A model generated the notes under the pieces. It did no database searches. It saw only the letters and a list, made by a program, of their open reading frames with translations, and was not told the DNA's origin. A stretch of DNA of 64,000 nt. Origin: Lachnoclostridium sp. UBA903 (lineage in GTDB: Bacteria; Bacillota; Clostridia; Lachnospirales; Lachnospiraceae). This document shows positions 8,120-17,926 of the stretch, one piece after another; position 1 is the first letter of the stretch, and every line of letters starts with the position of its first letter. Made by a program: the position numbers and the translations under genes. The DNA lies in contig DBEP01000107.1 of assembly GCA_002294045.1 (NCBI GenBank), positions 56,202 to 120,201 on the forward strand. Direction: 5' to 3'.

Positions 8120-10093
8120 ATGTTCCACAAATTACCGGGTAAGAAATTACTCTGCTTTTTACTTGTTATGATTTTGTCCATATCCGCTCTTGCGGGCTGT
8201 ACTGACAAATCAGACAGCGATACAACGGATACAGGTAAAACCAATACCGAATCCGACGGCGCTTCCGATAAAGATTCCAATACGGAGAGTACCGCGGTTA
8301 CTGCCATTCAGGCCGGTACCTATACTGCATCGGAAAAAGGAATGCTGGGTGATGTTACAGTTAAGGTTACCGTGTCGGAAGACGGTACGGTTACATCCAT
8401 TGATGTGGATGCCGGCAGTGAGACACCGGATATAGGCGGTACCGCCGCTTCTAAATTGGCTGACTCCATTATAGAGTCACAGAGTCTTGCCGTGGATGCC
8501 GTTTCCGGTGCTACCTATACAAGCAAGGCTGTACTGGCAGCTGCTAAGGAAGCTCTTTTCCAGGCAGGTGTGGACGTTACGGCATGGGAAAACAAAGAAG
8601 TAATAAAAAACGGTGCGGATGAAGAAGTTACGGTGGATGTAGTTGTGGCAGGCGCAGGCGGTTCCGGAACCGCAGCCGCATTAGCCGCAGCAGAAGCAGG
8701 TCTGAATGTATTGATTATTGAAAAAACTGCTGCCGTTGGAGGAAACACCAGTCTGGCTTCCGGTATGTTTGCCGTAGGAACGGATTTGCAAAAGGATGAA
8801 GGACTGGACTTATCCGTGGACGTAGCGGTTAGCCGTCTTTTAGAATTTAACCGCTATCTGTCCAACGGTCCTTTAACACGCGCTATTGTGGAAAAATCTG
8901 CGGATACGGTAAAATGGCTTCAAAAATACGGAATGGAAATTTATCTGCAACAGGATACCACCCAGTTTGCCCATACGGATCCGTATCAATACAAGGGGTA
9001 TCACAAATTTAAAGATTCCGCCGCAGGCTTCAAGAAAATATACGAGAATCTGGAGGCCATGGGCGCCGAGCTAAGGCTGAATACCAGCCTTGCAAGCATT
9101 ATAAAAGAAGATGGTACGGTAACCGGTATCACAGCAGCGAAAGAAGACGGCGGCACCCTTACGGTACACGCAAAATCAACGGTTATCTGTACCGGCGGTT
9201 TTGGAGCAAATACCGAAAAAGTCTCTGAAGTTATGAATGGAATTTATCTTAATACCCTGGGTATGCCAAACATGGGTGAAGGGCTTGACGCTTTGGAACA
9301 GGCCGGAGCCATAAACTGGGATGCCACTGCTTTACTGCATGCCTGCCAGCTGGCAGAATCCGAAACCCTTACTGAGACTAACCAGGATAACCGGGCCGGT
9401 TTTTCTTCCTCCAGCCTTACCCAAATGCTGATGTCACCGCTCTTATGGGTTGACGCTTCCGGAACACGTTTTGTAAATGAAGATGTGGTATATGACACGG
9501 CCTATTGGGCAAATGCGGCCTATTCCGCCGGAGGCAGATATTATTTTATCATAGACAAAAAAACACTGGAAGATTATACAAAGGGAACTGCCATGCTTAT
9601 TTCCGAAGCAGGACCTGGTGCAAACCTGGAAGCAGCCGATTTTACTGCCCTTGCAGAAGAAGCTGTTAAGAGCGGCACCGCATTTAAAGGCAGTACCCTT
9701 TCTGAACTGGCAGAAGCTGCCGGTATGGATGCAGACGAGTTAAAAACTACGGTGGAGCGGTACAACAAAATGGTTAAAAATAAAAAGGATACCGATTATA
9801 ATAAGAGTGCCGATTCTTTGAAATATACTGTGGAAACCGACGATTTTTACGCCTTTGATTGCCGTGCGGTAAATCTGGGCTCCATAGGCGGAGTTAAGGT
9901 AAATGAAAAACTGGAAGTAATTGATAATGATTATAAGCAAATCCCCGGCCTATATACTGCAGGTACTAATGCCGGAGGCTATTATGAAGGCAGCGGATAT
10001 CCGCCGTACGAAGGTCTTGCCTGCGGTTTCGCATGGACTTCAGGACGTATCGCCGGAGAAAATGCAGCCAAATATGCAGCCGAAAAAGAATAA
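8120..10093 (+). CDS. Extracellular flavinylated FMN/FAD reductase lipoprotein
   Basis: The 657-residue lipoprotein (lipobox LAGC, Cys27) has an acidic Ser/Thr linker. An FMN-binding domain follows, with the covalent flavinylation motif SGAT (129-132, FMN on Thr132), and then a fumarate-reductase-type FAD domain beginning VVVAGAGGSG near 174. Such proteins act outside the membrane as terminal reductases of anaerobic respiration, receiving electrons from membrane flavoproteins and needing the ApbE flavin transferase. Known substrates in the family include fumarate, urocanate and cinnamates; which applies here is not evident. The start follows GGGAGG. A perfect terminator follows, so it is monocistronic. 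Confidence 0.83.
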   Translation: MFHKLPGKKLLCFLLVMILSISALAGCTDKSDSDTTDTGKTNTESDGASDKDSNTESTAVTAIQAGTYTASEKGMLGDVTVKVTVSEDGTVTSIDVDAGSETPDIGGTAASKLADSIIESQSLAVDAVSGATYTSKAVLAAAKEALFQAGVDVTAWENKEVIKNGADEEVTVDVVVAGAGGSGTAAALAAAEAGLNVLIIEKTAAVGGNTSLASGMFAVGTDLQKDEGLDLSVDVAVSRLLEFNRYLSNGPLTRAIVEKSADTVKWLQKYGMEIYLQQDTTQFAHTDPYQYKGYHKFKDSAAGFKKIYENLEAMGAELRLNTSLASIIKEDGTVTGITAAKEDGGTLTVHAKSTVICTGGFGANTEKVSEVMNGIYLNTLGMPNMGEGLDALEQAGAINWDATALLHACQLAESETLTETNQDNRAGFSSSSLTQMLMSPLLWVDASGTRFVNEDVVYDTAYWANAAYSAGGRYYFIIDKKTLEDYTKGTAMLISEAGPGANLEAADFTALAEEAVKSGTAFKGSTLSELAEAAGMDADELKTTVERYNKMVKNKKDTDYNKSADSLKYTVETDDFYAFDCRAVNLGSIGGVKVNEKLEVIDNDYKQIPGLYTAGTNAGGYYEGSGYPPYEGLACGFAWTSGRIAGENAAKYAAEKE

Positions 10094-10110
10094 TAACGCT
10101 CCTGCAAAAC

Positions 10111-10152
10111 CAGGTGTACCGGCCGTTCAACGGCCGGTACACCTGACTTTTT
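10111..10152 (+). terminator. Rho-independent terminator after the reductase gene
   Basis: A perfect 15-bp GC-rich stem (CAGGTGTACCGGCCG at 10111-10125, complement at 10131-10145) with loop TTCAA is followed by TTTTT at 10148-10152. It lies between convergent genes and serves the plus strand. Confidence 0.85.
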
Positions 10153-10184
10153 GGCACACCCGTTTTATGAGATTGATGCAACAT

Positions 10185-11741
10185 TTAATCCCGATATGCC
10201 TTCGCCATATCGTACTCATTCCGTATTTCTTCCGACGGTTCCTTTGTCATAAGGGATACTGCGACGATGGCCAACGCAGAAAGGACAAAGGCGGGAAGAA
10301 GCTCATATATCCCAAAAACGCCGCCGATGGGTTTCAGAAAAAGCTTCCAGACAAATACCATAATACCGCCCGTCAGTAAACCGGCTATTGCTCCCTCTCT
10401 TGTGGTCCTCTTCCAGAAAAGGGAGAACAGCATAATCGGTCCGAATGTAGCTCCAAATCCGGCCCAGGCAAAGGATACAATTGTAAAGATGATGCTGTTT
10501 TCATCAAGTGCGATAAGAGACCCTATAACGGCTATCAAAAGTAAAATAATGCGGGACACTCTCATTACCTCCTGATCCGTTGCGGATTTCTTAAAAATTC
10601 CCTGGTATATATTTTTGGAGAAAGCGGAAGCCGCGATTAAAAGATAGGAATCGGAAGAACTGATGGTCGCCGCCAGAATTCCTGCCATTACAAGCCCCGC
10701 CAATACGGAAGGCAGAAGGCTCGTGGCCATAGTTATAAATATATTTTCCGCATCACTTTTTGTCAATAATACATCCGGAAAAATGGACCTGCCGATTAAG
10801 CCGATTGCAACTGCCGATAGCAGTGACAAAAAGCACCATATGACTGCAATTTTTCTGGACAGGTTAAGCTCCGAGTGTTTCCGGATAGCCATAAATCTTA
10901 AAAGCACCTGCGGAACGCCAAAATAACCAAGCCCCCAGGAAAGAGTTGATATAATCGTTAAAAATCCGTATGTACCTGCTTCCTTAAACAAAGGGGAGCC
11001 GCTTTCCGATATTTTCTGGACCCCGTCCGCCACATCCGGTACTGCGATTCCGAAAAAGGTCAGAAAGCCCGGTATATCTTTGATATTGTCCAGTACGGCA
11101 GACAAGCCGCCGGCATAAATTATGGATGTGGCAAAAATTAAAATAAGTGCCAAAAGCATTACGATACCCTGCATGAAATCCGAAACGCTTTCCGCTAAAA
11201 ATCCGCCTAATAAAGTATATATAACAACAAAAACAGCCCCTGCCAGCATCATGTACTGATAAGGGAATCCAAACAGGGTGCTGAATAATTTACCTACCGT
11301 AACAAAACAGCTTGCCGCATAAACCGTGAAAAAGACAAGTATGAATAAAGCGGCAATTGTCATAATAGCCTTATTCTTTTCTTTATAGCGGTTGCTGAAA
11401 AAATCAGGTATTGTTATGGAATTTCCTGCGACGATGGAGTAACTATGAAGTCTCTTCGCAACAATCAGCCAGTTAATATAAGTACCGGCAAACAGACCGA
11501 TGGCTGTCCAGGCCGCATCGCTTAACCCGAACCAATACGCCACTCCCGGCAGTCCCATCAGAAGCCAGCCGCTCATGTCGGACGCTTCCGCACTCATGGC
11601 AGTAACCCATGGACCCAAAGTTCTTCCGCCGATAAAATAATTTTCCGAGCTTTCATTGGCCCTTTTCGCATAATACACACCGATTCCGATTACAAAAGCC
11701 ATATAGCAGCTCATGGTCAGAAATATCTCAAGTTTATTCAT
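10185..11741 (-). CDS. putP: Sodium/proline-type symporter (SSS family)
   Basis: A 518-residue membrane transporter of the solute:sodium symporter family with about 13 membrane segments. The N-terminal third carries PutP-like sequence (SAEASDMSGWLLMGLPG, with WTAIGLFAGTYINWLIVAKR after it). Substrate is probably proline; other SSS substrates cannot be excluded. The start follows GGAGG. It is convergent with the reductase gene and shares the intergenic terminator region. Confidence 0.82.
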   Translation of the reverse strand: MNKLEIFLTMSCYMAFVIGIGVYYAKRANESSENYFIGGRTLGPWVTAMSAEASDMSGWLLMGLPGVAYWFGLSDAAWTAIGLFAGTYINWLIVAKRLHSYSIVAGNSITIPDFFSNRYKEKNKAIMTIAALFILVFFTVYAASCFVTVGKLFSTLFGFPYQYMMLAGAVFVVIYTLLGGFLAESVSDFMQGIVMLLALILIFATSIIYAGGLSAVLDNIKDIPGFLTFFGIAVPDVADGVQKISESGSPLFKEAGTYGFLTIISTLSWGLGYFGVPQVLLRFMAIRKHSELNLSRKIAVIWCFLSLLSAVAIGLIGRSIFPDVLLTKSDAENIFITMATSLLPSVLAGLVMAGILAATISSSDSYLLIAASAFSKNIYQGIFKKSATDQEVMRVSRIILLLIAVIGSLIALDENSIIFTIVSFAWAGFGATFGPIMLFSLFWKRTTREGAIAGLLTGGIMVFVWKLFLKPIGGVFGIYELLPAFVLSALAIVAVSLMTKEPSEEIRNEYDMAKAYRD

Positions 11742-11796
11742 TCTAAATAAATCCTCCGTACTATTTATACATTTCTTGCATTCACCTATTTTTTCG

Positions 11797-11818
11797 ATGA
11801 TTTTTCAAACACACTCTA
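11797..11818. repeat. 22-nt intergenic motif, copy 2
   Basis: This is the second copy of the motif at 12-33, differing at one base. It lies about 55 bp upstream of the symporter start, where it could overlap regulatory DNA. Confidence 0.5.
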
Positions 11819-11934
11819 GGCCTTTGCTAAACCTATTATATAATTTTTATGAATATAAATCCATCCTTTTTTATGTTTTATACATATTTCTCATAATTAA
11901 CCGTGGAAAAATACGGAATTTCCTCCCCAAAAAA

Positions 11935-12050
11935 CAGAGGCCGCTGCAAACTTCAAATATAACTTACGTAAGCGTCGTGGAACAAAATTCCAGGAATAGA
12001 ATCCTGCTCCGGACACAAGTACAGTTAATTTACTTTTTGCAACGGCCCCG
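11935..12050 (-). ncRNA. Candidate structured RNA or structured repeat
   Basis: In the 357-bp gap between the symporter and a 48-residue gene, 12-nt arms GGCCGCTGCAAA (11939-11950) and TTTGCAACGGCC (12036-12047) pair with one wobble. They enclose three smaller inverted elements: CAGGA/TCCTG (11991-12006), GGAA/TTCC (11979-11991) and the palindrome CTTACGTAAG (11963-11972). On the minus strand the closing arm is followed by TCTGTTTTTT, like a terminator. The rest of 11742-12098 shows only the 22-nt motif. No known RNA family is assigned. Confidence 0.4.
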
Positions 12051-12098
12051 CCAGCTCTGCCGCTTCAGTGGAAGAATTATTTTTCCTCCATCGAGCCG

Positions 12099-12245
12099 TT
12101 ATCGCTTCTGGTTTATGGGTCCGATACCTTCTTCTGCAACATTATGGGTCTGATTCTGGTTTTCCACTTTAACCTTATTCGTAATGCTGTTGAATTTATC
12201 CTTTTCTTTTTTTTGCTGCTGTTTCTCTTCTTGTGATTTATCCAT
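12099..12245 (-). CDS. Small hydrophilic protein, 48 residues
   Basis: An open frame begins with ATG at 12245 about eight bases after AGAGGTG and ends with TAA at 12099. The product is highly charged (MDKSQEEKQQQKKEKDKF at the start), lacks membrane segments and ends IGPINQKR. It resembles the small uncharacterised clostridial proteins that often sit alone between genes; no function can be given. It lies between the symporter and cutC on the same strand. Confidence 0.5.
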   Translation of the reverse strand: MDKSQEEKQQQKKEKDKFNSITNKVKVENQNQTHNVAEEGIGPINQKR

Positions 12246-12310
12246 ATATTTTCACCTCTGTCATAGTTTCCGTAAAAGTAACATAAATATACAGAATATC
12301 TAATACCTCT

Positions 12311-13057
12311 TTATAAGCTTTCCAAAACCTTTCTGGCCTCCCGGATCTTTACTTCATCGGTTTTCAGGATTTTATACTCGTCAAAAGCAGGAAGCCCCAT
12401 GCCGATACCTTCTTTCCGGAATTTCATGGCACTGTCTACACTCACCTTTCCTGACATATGGTATGCCTTCGCACCTGTAACAGGAGCGATTTGCCTGATA
12501 ACCGATGCGTCCACTCCTCCGCCGACTAAAATTTCAATTACTCCGCGGCTCAATTCCACCATTTCTTTAATTAAACTGCTGCCTGCCGTGCAGGTATTTT
12601 TCTGGCCTGAGGTTAAAATCGAACGAATACCTAATTCTTTGGCCTGCTCCAGGGCTTCATAAGGATTAATACATACGTCAAATGCTCTATGCAGAGTTAC
12701 TTCCATATTACCGGACAATCCTATTAAAATTTCCATCTGCTCCATATTCAGGGTGCCGTCCGGCCTTAAAATTCCTATAACAACGCCGTCCGCTCCTAAT
12801 TCGTTAAACATCCTGATTTCTTCCCTGATTATGTTAAATTCATATTCCGAATAACAAAAATCACCAAACCGGGGACGAATCAATACATTGATTTTAATAC
12901 CTGTATATTTTCGGATTTCTTTCAGCAGCCACTGACTTGGTGTTGTGCCTCCCAGAATCAGGTTACTGCAAAGTTCCAATCTGCTTGCTCCTCCTCTGCT
13001 GGCACTAAGGGCGGATTCAACCGAATCTACGCAGACTTCCAGAGTATAATTAAACAT
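12311..13057 (-). CDS. cutC: CutC family protein
   Basis: This 248-residue cytoplasmic TIM-barrel protein carries the CutC signature at the N-terminus (LEVCVDSVESALSASRGGAS, then RLELCSNLILGGTTPS) and HRAFDVC further on. The family was linked to copper tolerance but its biochemical role is unsettled. It is often found beside carbohydrate genes in Firmicutes, as here. The start follows AAGGAG. It is divergent from the sugar-binding protein at 13326. Confidence 0.87.
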   Translation of the reverse strand: MFNYTLEVCVDSVESALSASRGGASRLELCSNLILGGTTPSQWLLKEIRKYTGIKINVLIRPRFGDFCYSEYEFNIIREEIRMFNELGADGVVIGILRPDGTLNMEQMEILIGLSGNMEVTLHRAFDVCINPYEALEQAKELGIRSILTSGQKNTCTAGSSLIKEMVELSRGVIEILVGGGVDASVIRQIAPVTGAKAYHMSGKVSVDSAMKFRKEGIGMGLPAFDEYKILKTDEVKIREARKVLESL

Positions 13058-13325
13058 ACTTATTTCTCCTTTTGATAATATGCCGGTTTCAATTGCAATT
13101 TTATTCTATCCGATTTCCGTCCTATTATCAATCGTTATCAATTGTTTTTATAAGTATCTGCCGTATCAAGGATACCCATATAATATCTGTAGAATCTTGG
13201 CATACAAGATGGAATTTATGCATATTTTTATCTATATCATACTTTATCAAAATTCTTTAAAAAATTAAGCATTTGGAAAAATTTTTAAAATAAAAATGAA
13301 GAAATTTAGGACTGTGGGTGTCAAA

Positions 13326-14351
13326 ATGAATAAGGTTCTGAAAACAATATCTGGTTTAATCCTATTTTTCATAGTGTTCTGTCTTGTTATCTATAATCAA
13401 ATCATTTCTTCTGTAAAAAATCAGACTTCCGAACCGGAGGCTATAGCAATAACAGAGACAGCTTCTGAGGATAGCGAATATACCATTGGCTGGTCAGTCT
13501 ATAATAATACTTTTGAATTCTTTCATACTATGCAGGAAGGCGTTCTTGACAGGGCTGCAGAACTGGGAATTCATGTAATTGCGCATGATCAAAAAAGCAG
13601 TATTGTTGAAATGATAACCGGAGTTACCGATTTAATTGAGCAGGGAATCGATATTTTAATCATTTCTCCTTATAATCCAAATGCTATGCGCGTAATCATT
13701 GGGCTGACAGAGGATGCACATATTCCGGTCGTAGTGGTAGATATCGGCACCGGCGGCACTGATGTGGAAGCATTTATTATAACAGATTCCTTTGCGGGCG
13801 GATCGTTGGCAGGCGAATATGCCTTGGAACTAATCCGGAGACACTCCATAACAAGTACCAATGTTGCTATACTAAAGGTGGAAGAAACGGCAGCTCATGC
13901 AAGACGCCGCGGAGAAGCCTTTAAAGATATCATGACACAAGACGGTTATACCGTAGTTGCCGAAATAACGGCAAATTCGGACCAGACTCAGAGCTATGAA
14001 GCAACGAGAGAAATTTTAGCTTCCTATGCCGATGATTTAGCTGTTATATTTGCTGAAAATGACAGAATGGCTTTAGGTGCGGCACAGGCAGTTGAGGAGG
14101 CAGGCAAAAGGGGGCAAATTATGGTCATAGGATTTGACGGCGACCCTGCTGCCATTACCGCTATACAGGAGGGACTGATGCAGGGAACCATTGCCCAGCA
14201 GCCCTATGAGATGGGTGCCCTGGGTGTGGATGTGGCATACACAATATTGACGGGCGGCAGGGTAATTTATGATGATGTGGAATCCAAAGAATTATATGTG
14301 GAGATATATTTAATTGACGAAACGGGCCAACCCAGGAGACATATGCAGTGA
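13326..14351 (+). CDS. Membrane-anchored sugar-binding protein (RbsB type)
   Basis: A 341-residue protein with one N-terminal membrane segment (ISGLILFFIVFCLVIYNQII) and no lipobox, followed by a ribose/galactose-type periplasmic binding domain (NTFEFFHTMQEGVLDRAAEL; later VIGFDGDPAAITAIQEG). It would bind a sugar outside the membrane. No transporter genes are adjacent, so it may feed a distant importer or act as a sensor partner for a kinase. The start at 13326 is preferred (GGGTG before it); an in-frame ATG ten codons earlier has no ribosome site. Confidence 0.78.
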   Translation: MNKVLKTISGLILFFIVFCLVIYNQIISSVKNQTSEPEAIAITETASEDSEYTIGWSVYNNTFEFFHTMQEGVLDRAAELGIHVIAHDQKSSIVEMITGVTDLIEQGIDILIISPYNPNAMRVIIGLTEDAHIPVVVVDIGTGGTDVEAFIITDSFAGGSLAGEYALELIRRHSITSTNVAILKVEETAAHARRRGEAFKDIMTQDGYTVVAEITANSDQTQSYEATREILASYADDLAVIFAENDRMALGAAQAVEEAGKRGQIMVIGFDGDPAAITAIQEGLMQGTIAQQPYEMGALGVDVAYTILTGGRVIYDDVESKELYVEIYLIDETGQPRRHMQ

Positions 14352-14376
14352 TATGTATATTATTCCGGGCTTGGGA

Positions 14377-14407
14377 AGGCTGACAAAAGGTCCTTTTTAG
14401 GCAGCCT
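14377..14407. terminator. Possible bidirectional terminator
   Basis: AGGCTG (14377-14382) and CAGCCT (14402-14407) enclose an inner AAAAGG/CCTTTT stem between the convergent sugar-binding and GrpB-family genes. The stem is interrupted, so the call is weak. Confidence 0.35.
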
Positions 14408-14433
14408 CGGTCAACATATATTGCCAAAAAAGC

Positions 14434-15021
14434 TTAGTCAGCCAGCCTGTATCTGTCTGTAATTTCCTTTCTGGCCAGTTCGGTGTACTTCTTTATGAAT
14501 TTCGATTTGGCATAGGTATATCCGTCTCTGTCATGGGTATATTTTTCCATCAGTTCCCTTTTTAGTCTTCCGTATTCATCGGCAGCCTCCGTATGAGCAA
14601 TCAGGTAATCCCTGAAATATAATTCGTCCCAGTCACCGCCGTACCGCACATGTATATGATAAACCTGTCCTTCAAAGCCGTGCGGAGTATAGCCTTTCAT
14701 AAACATCATATGGGGCGGATGATCTTCAGGCTGTTCGCTGTACAGATAGCCGGCAGAGCAGATGGAGGCTTTCAATTGTTCAAGGTCCGTGTCCTGTACA
14801 ATTTCAAGCAGAATATCAATGGTAGGCTTGGCAACCAGACCGGGCACCGATGTACTGCCGTAATGGCTCATCCTGACAATATTCTCTTTTCCGGCGGCCT
14901 GTTTTAGAATATTTTTTTCGGACAGATACTTTTCTTTCCATATGGACTGATGCTCACTTAAAATAATGGGGAATAGCTGCCATAGTTCTTCATTTGTCAT
15001 TTCATGCAGGGATTTTTTCAT
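14434..15021 (-). CDS. GrpB family nucleotidyltransferase-like protein
   Basis: The 195-residue protein matches the GrpB/UPF0157 family by HYGSTSVPGLVAKPTIDILL (residues 53-72), a nucleotidyltransferase-fold active-site motif (GSTSVxGLxxKPxIDI), and by HVRYGGDWDELYFRDYL near 125-141. The family is uncharacterised in detail; a nucleotide transfer activity is assumed from the fold. The start follows AAAGGAATTAAT. It is convergent with the sugar-binding protein. Confidence 0.8.
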   Translation of the reverse strand: MKKSLHEMTNEELWQLFPIILSEHQSIWKEKYLSEKNILKQAAGKENIVRMSHYGSTSVPGLVAKPTIDILLEIVQDTDLEQLKASICSAGYLYSEQPEDHPPHMMFMKGYTPHGFEGQVYHIHVRYGGDWDELYFRDYLIAHTEAADEYGRLKRELMEKYTHDRDGYTYAKSKFIKKYTELARKEITDRYRLAD

Positions 15022-15092
15022 ATTAATTCCTTTCTTAACCCCGAAAGGTTTATCCTGTTAATACTCAGTTTAAAAGGTCCTGCCCGGCTTTG

Positions 15093-17783
15093 TCAATAAT
15101 TATATAATCTGACTTCTCCGGTAATTCCGGATAATGCCGCCGGTTCGGTTACTTGTCCGAACATATTAGGTATATTGGCCATCTCCCGTTCCAGGGTTGT
15201 AGCAACTTCTATTGCAATCCGGTTTTCTCCTGATTTTACCGCTTCTGTCACGTCGTATAAATAGGGCGGAGCAATCTGAATGCCAAGGGTTTTTCCATTG
15301 ATAAATACTTCCAAGCCTTCCTGTGCATCTGTAATTTCAAGTATAATTTTCTTATGAGCAGATACCCTAAACCGGTTCTCATAGCGAACAAAACCTGAAA
15401 ATTCCGGTTCTTCTTCCGCTAATTTATCCGGTAAGGAAATGACTTTTGCATCCTTAAAATTGGGATAATCGATGCTTCTGCAGATACTCCGTTTCCAAAC
15501 TTCCATGAAATCAATCTCATTTCCTTGAATTCTTACAACCGGTTTTATGAACTCCGTAACTTCTCCTGAAACATTTATGGTCCCATCAAATACCGCAATA
15601 AAACTTTTTAACGGATCAATTTCAACTCTTAATGCCATTCCATCATACCCGGCTTCTTCCAGGCAGTTATCCCAGGCATTATAAATATAACAGATTCTGT
15701 TATCATTTATTATAATCCGGCCCTGATAGCATTCCGCTCCCTCATTCACAAAAAGATAAACGGCACAACCGTCTTTATGCTCATAATGATAATAACGTAT
15801 TCTGTTATCTGCCGGCATTATGGTAATATCTGCCGATTTCTTTTCCGCTAGAACAGGGACAATCTCTTCTAATTTCACAAGCCTGCATTTTTTCATATCT
15901 TGAACCAGGTTTACGGTTTCGGAAGAACCTGCCGTATTGCAAATGCCTTCCGGACAGGTGTCCACAAACAGCACCGGAATTCCTGCCTGTCTCATTTTAC
16001 CCGCATATTCCGCAAATGCTTCGGTTACATACTGCATGGCCGGTACAACCACTGCTTTATATTCCTGTGTATTGATTTTCAGCATATCTTTGTCTATCCT
16101 TGTCCTGTATCCGCCAGGATTTGCAAAAACATCCTGGGGAATATAATCGTAATCGATTTGTGCATCGGCAAGCACATGACCTACTCTATGGGAAAACATA
16201 CATCTTCCGGTCCATTCTCCCTCACCGTGATAAAGAACCGCAACCGGAGCCACATGTCTTCCGTCACTGATTAATTCACAAACTCTATTTGTGTAATTCA
16301 TTAATTCACCAATATGACGGTGCTGCGGATTATTACCATTTGCATAGAAATGGGGCGGGCAGTCCGGGTCCGGAAATTCTTTCGCGCTAAAAGCATGTGG
16401 TACATAGTGATTAATACCGCGCACCATAAAATGATCCACCAGATATTTTTCCAGGCGTATCCCTTCCGACCATCCGTACGCGCCAAAAATTTCACACATA
16501 GAATCTCCGTTCTTCAATGGTTCTATGGCTGCCGCAGAACTTCCCAGTTTACCAAGCATGTAATGATAAAATTCTCCTATTCTGGAGGCAAATGGCCCGT
16601 TATTATAATTCAGTTCTTCTCCCTGGGGCAGAACCTGACCTCCGATATCATCGATGCCGGCCATATCCTGTCCCGCAAGACCGCGGTAATAATGGCCTAA
16701 AGAGGAGCCGGTTCTTGCATGCTGATTATTATCCTCAATCAAATGACCAATGTATTTTACGCCATGTGCCCTGCACCAGTCCCCAAGCTGTCTGGAAAAG
16801 TCCTTTTCTGCCAAACCGGTAACGGCATCCATATATGTATAACGCACTTTTGCCTTTTCATCTGCATCAGCATTTTCTTCCCATAATAAAGCCAGTTTTG
16901 TTATAAAACCCTTACCTAATGAATGACGTAAACATTCTTCCAATTCCGCACTCCACGGAAAATCCGTATTCGTACCAAACAGGATTTCCGGTTCGTATAA
17001 ATGTCCGTTGCCAAGTTCCGGTTCATCGGAAAAGAATCCTGCAATGGTTTTACCGAAATCGTCTTTATAACGGGCATAGTGGGGCTCATAAACCGCATCA
17101 ATCAACACTTTGCAGGAGGCCTTATCCATCATATTAATATAACTCCGGTGATACCCCATATTACGGGATAAATGCAGGGCATAAACGCTCCAGCTTCCCT
17201 GCGGTACCCTCCAGTTCAGCTCATCATTTTCTATCTGCGGCATGAGATTTATATGAAAAGTATCCTTAAAAAATCCATTCAAGCCTTTATCTATACGGAC
17301 TGCAAATAAGCCCAATAATCTGTCGTCAGCAAATGTACGCGGACTCTTTTCTCCAATCATTATCTCTATCCGGGACGGTTTGAATTTATCCGGATGAAGA
17401 AGTTCTTCTTTTACAATATGAAGCTCCCGCTTTCCGGAACAATCATAAATCCTGCAGCAGATACTCTGCCTGCATCTTTCATCCGGCTGGTTTGCCATAG
17501 CCCCGTTAGCATATCCCGTTGGAAAATGGCTGTCATCCAAAATCCAGACCTTCATATTTCTTTTTCTCGCCTCATCCAATATAACATCCATATCCTCCCA
17601 CCACTTAGGACCGCAGAAATCCGGATGAGGCCGGCTTTCTATGCAGACAGCCTTCATATTACTTTCATCAATCACTTTCATATATTCACGTAAAGTTGCC
17701 TCATTTTCCCCATGCAGCCATAAAAAAGGAAAAATATAATTTCCGCCCTGATTTTTTAATAATCTGCCAATTTTATAATTCAT
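15093..17783 (-). CDS. Large glycoside hydrolase, GH106-like
   Basis: An 896-residue protein without signal peptide. The N-terminal part has a barrel-like segment (ARKRNMKVWILDDSHFPTGY) reminiscent of GH106 alpha-L-rhamnosidases. The C-terminus has a galactose-binding-like beta-sandwich (LEVFINGKTLGIQIAPPYLY). Family membership is tentative; related unclassified hydrolases share this layout. The start at 17783 follows AGGAGGAGG; a longer frame upstream lacks a site. It is divergent from an AraC regulator at 17927, which is its probable activator. A role in trimming a plant- or host-derived glycan is inferred. Confidence 0.68.
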   Translation of the reverse strand: MNYKIGRLLKNQGGNYIFPFLWLHGENEATLREYMKVIDESNMKAVCIESRPHPDFCGPKWWEDMDVILDEARKRNMKVWILDDSHFPTGYANGAMANQPDERCRQSICCRIYDCSGKRELHIVKEELLHPDKFKPSRIEIMIGEKSPRTFADDRLLGLFAVRIDKGLNGFFKDTFHINLMPQIENDELNWRVPQGSWSVYALHLSRNMGYHRSYINMMDKASCKVLIDAVYEPHYARYKDDFGKTIAGFFSDEPELGNGHLYEPEILFGTNTDFPWSAELEECLRHSLGKGFITKLALLWEENADADEKAKVRYTYMDAVTGLAEKDFSRQLGDWCRAHGVKYIGHLIEDNNQHARTGSSLGHYYRGLAGQDMAGIDDIGGQVLPQGEELNYNNGPFASRIGEFYHYMLGKLGSSAAAIEPLKNGDSMCEIFGAYGWSEGIRLEKYLVDHFMVRGINHYVPHAFSAKEFPDPDCPPHFYANGNNPQHRHIGELMNYTNRVCELISDGRHVAPVAVLYHGEGEWTGRCMFSHRVGHVLADAQIDYDYIPQDVFANPGGYRTRIDKDMLKINTQEYKAVVVPAMQYVTEAFAEYAGKMRQAGIPVLFVDTCPEGICNTAGSSETVNLVQDMKKCRLVKLEEIVPVLAEKKSADITIMPADNRIRYYHYEHKDGCAVYLFVNEGAECYQGRIIINDNRICYIYNAWDNCLEEAGYDGMALRVEIDPLKSFIAVFDGTINVSGEVTEFIKPVVRIQGNEIDFMEVWKRSICRSIDYPNFKDAKVISLPDKLAEEEPEFSGFVRYENRFRVSAHKKIILEITDAQEGLEVFINGKTLGIQIAPPYLYDVTEAVKSGENRIAIEVATTLEREMANIPNMFGQVTEPAALSGITGEVRLYNY

Positions 17784-17926
17784 CCTGTACCTCCTCCTGG
17801 TATTTAAAAAATACAAATATTATCTTGCTCTTGTAAATCTATATTAAAGCGTTATAATAAAAATGTAATCATTTTATTTTGCCATATTATCATATAATCT
17901 TGCCCTGTGCTGACGAGGTTTTAATC

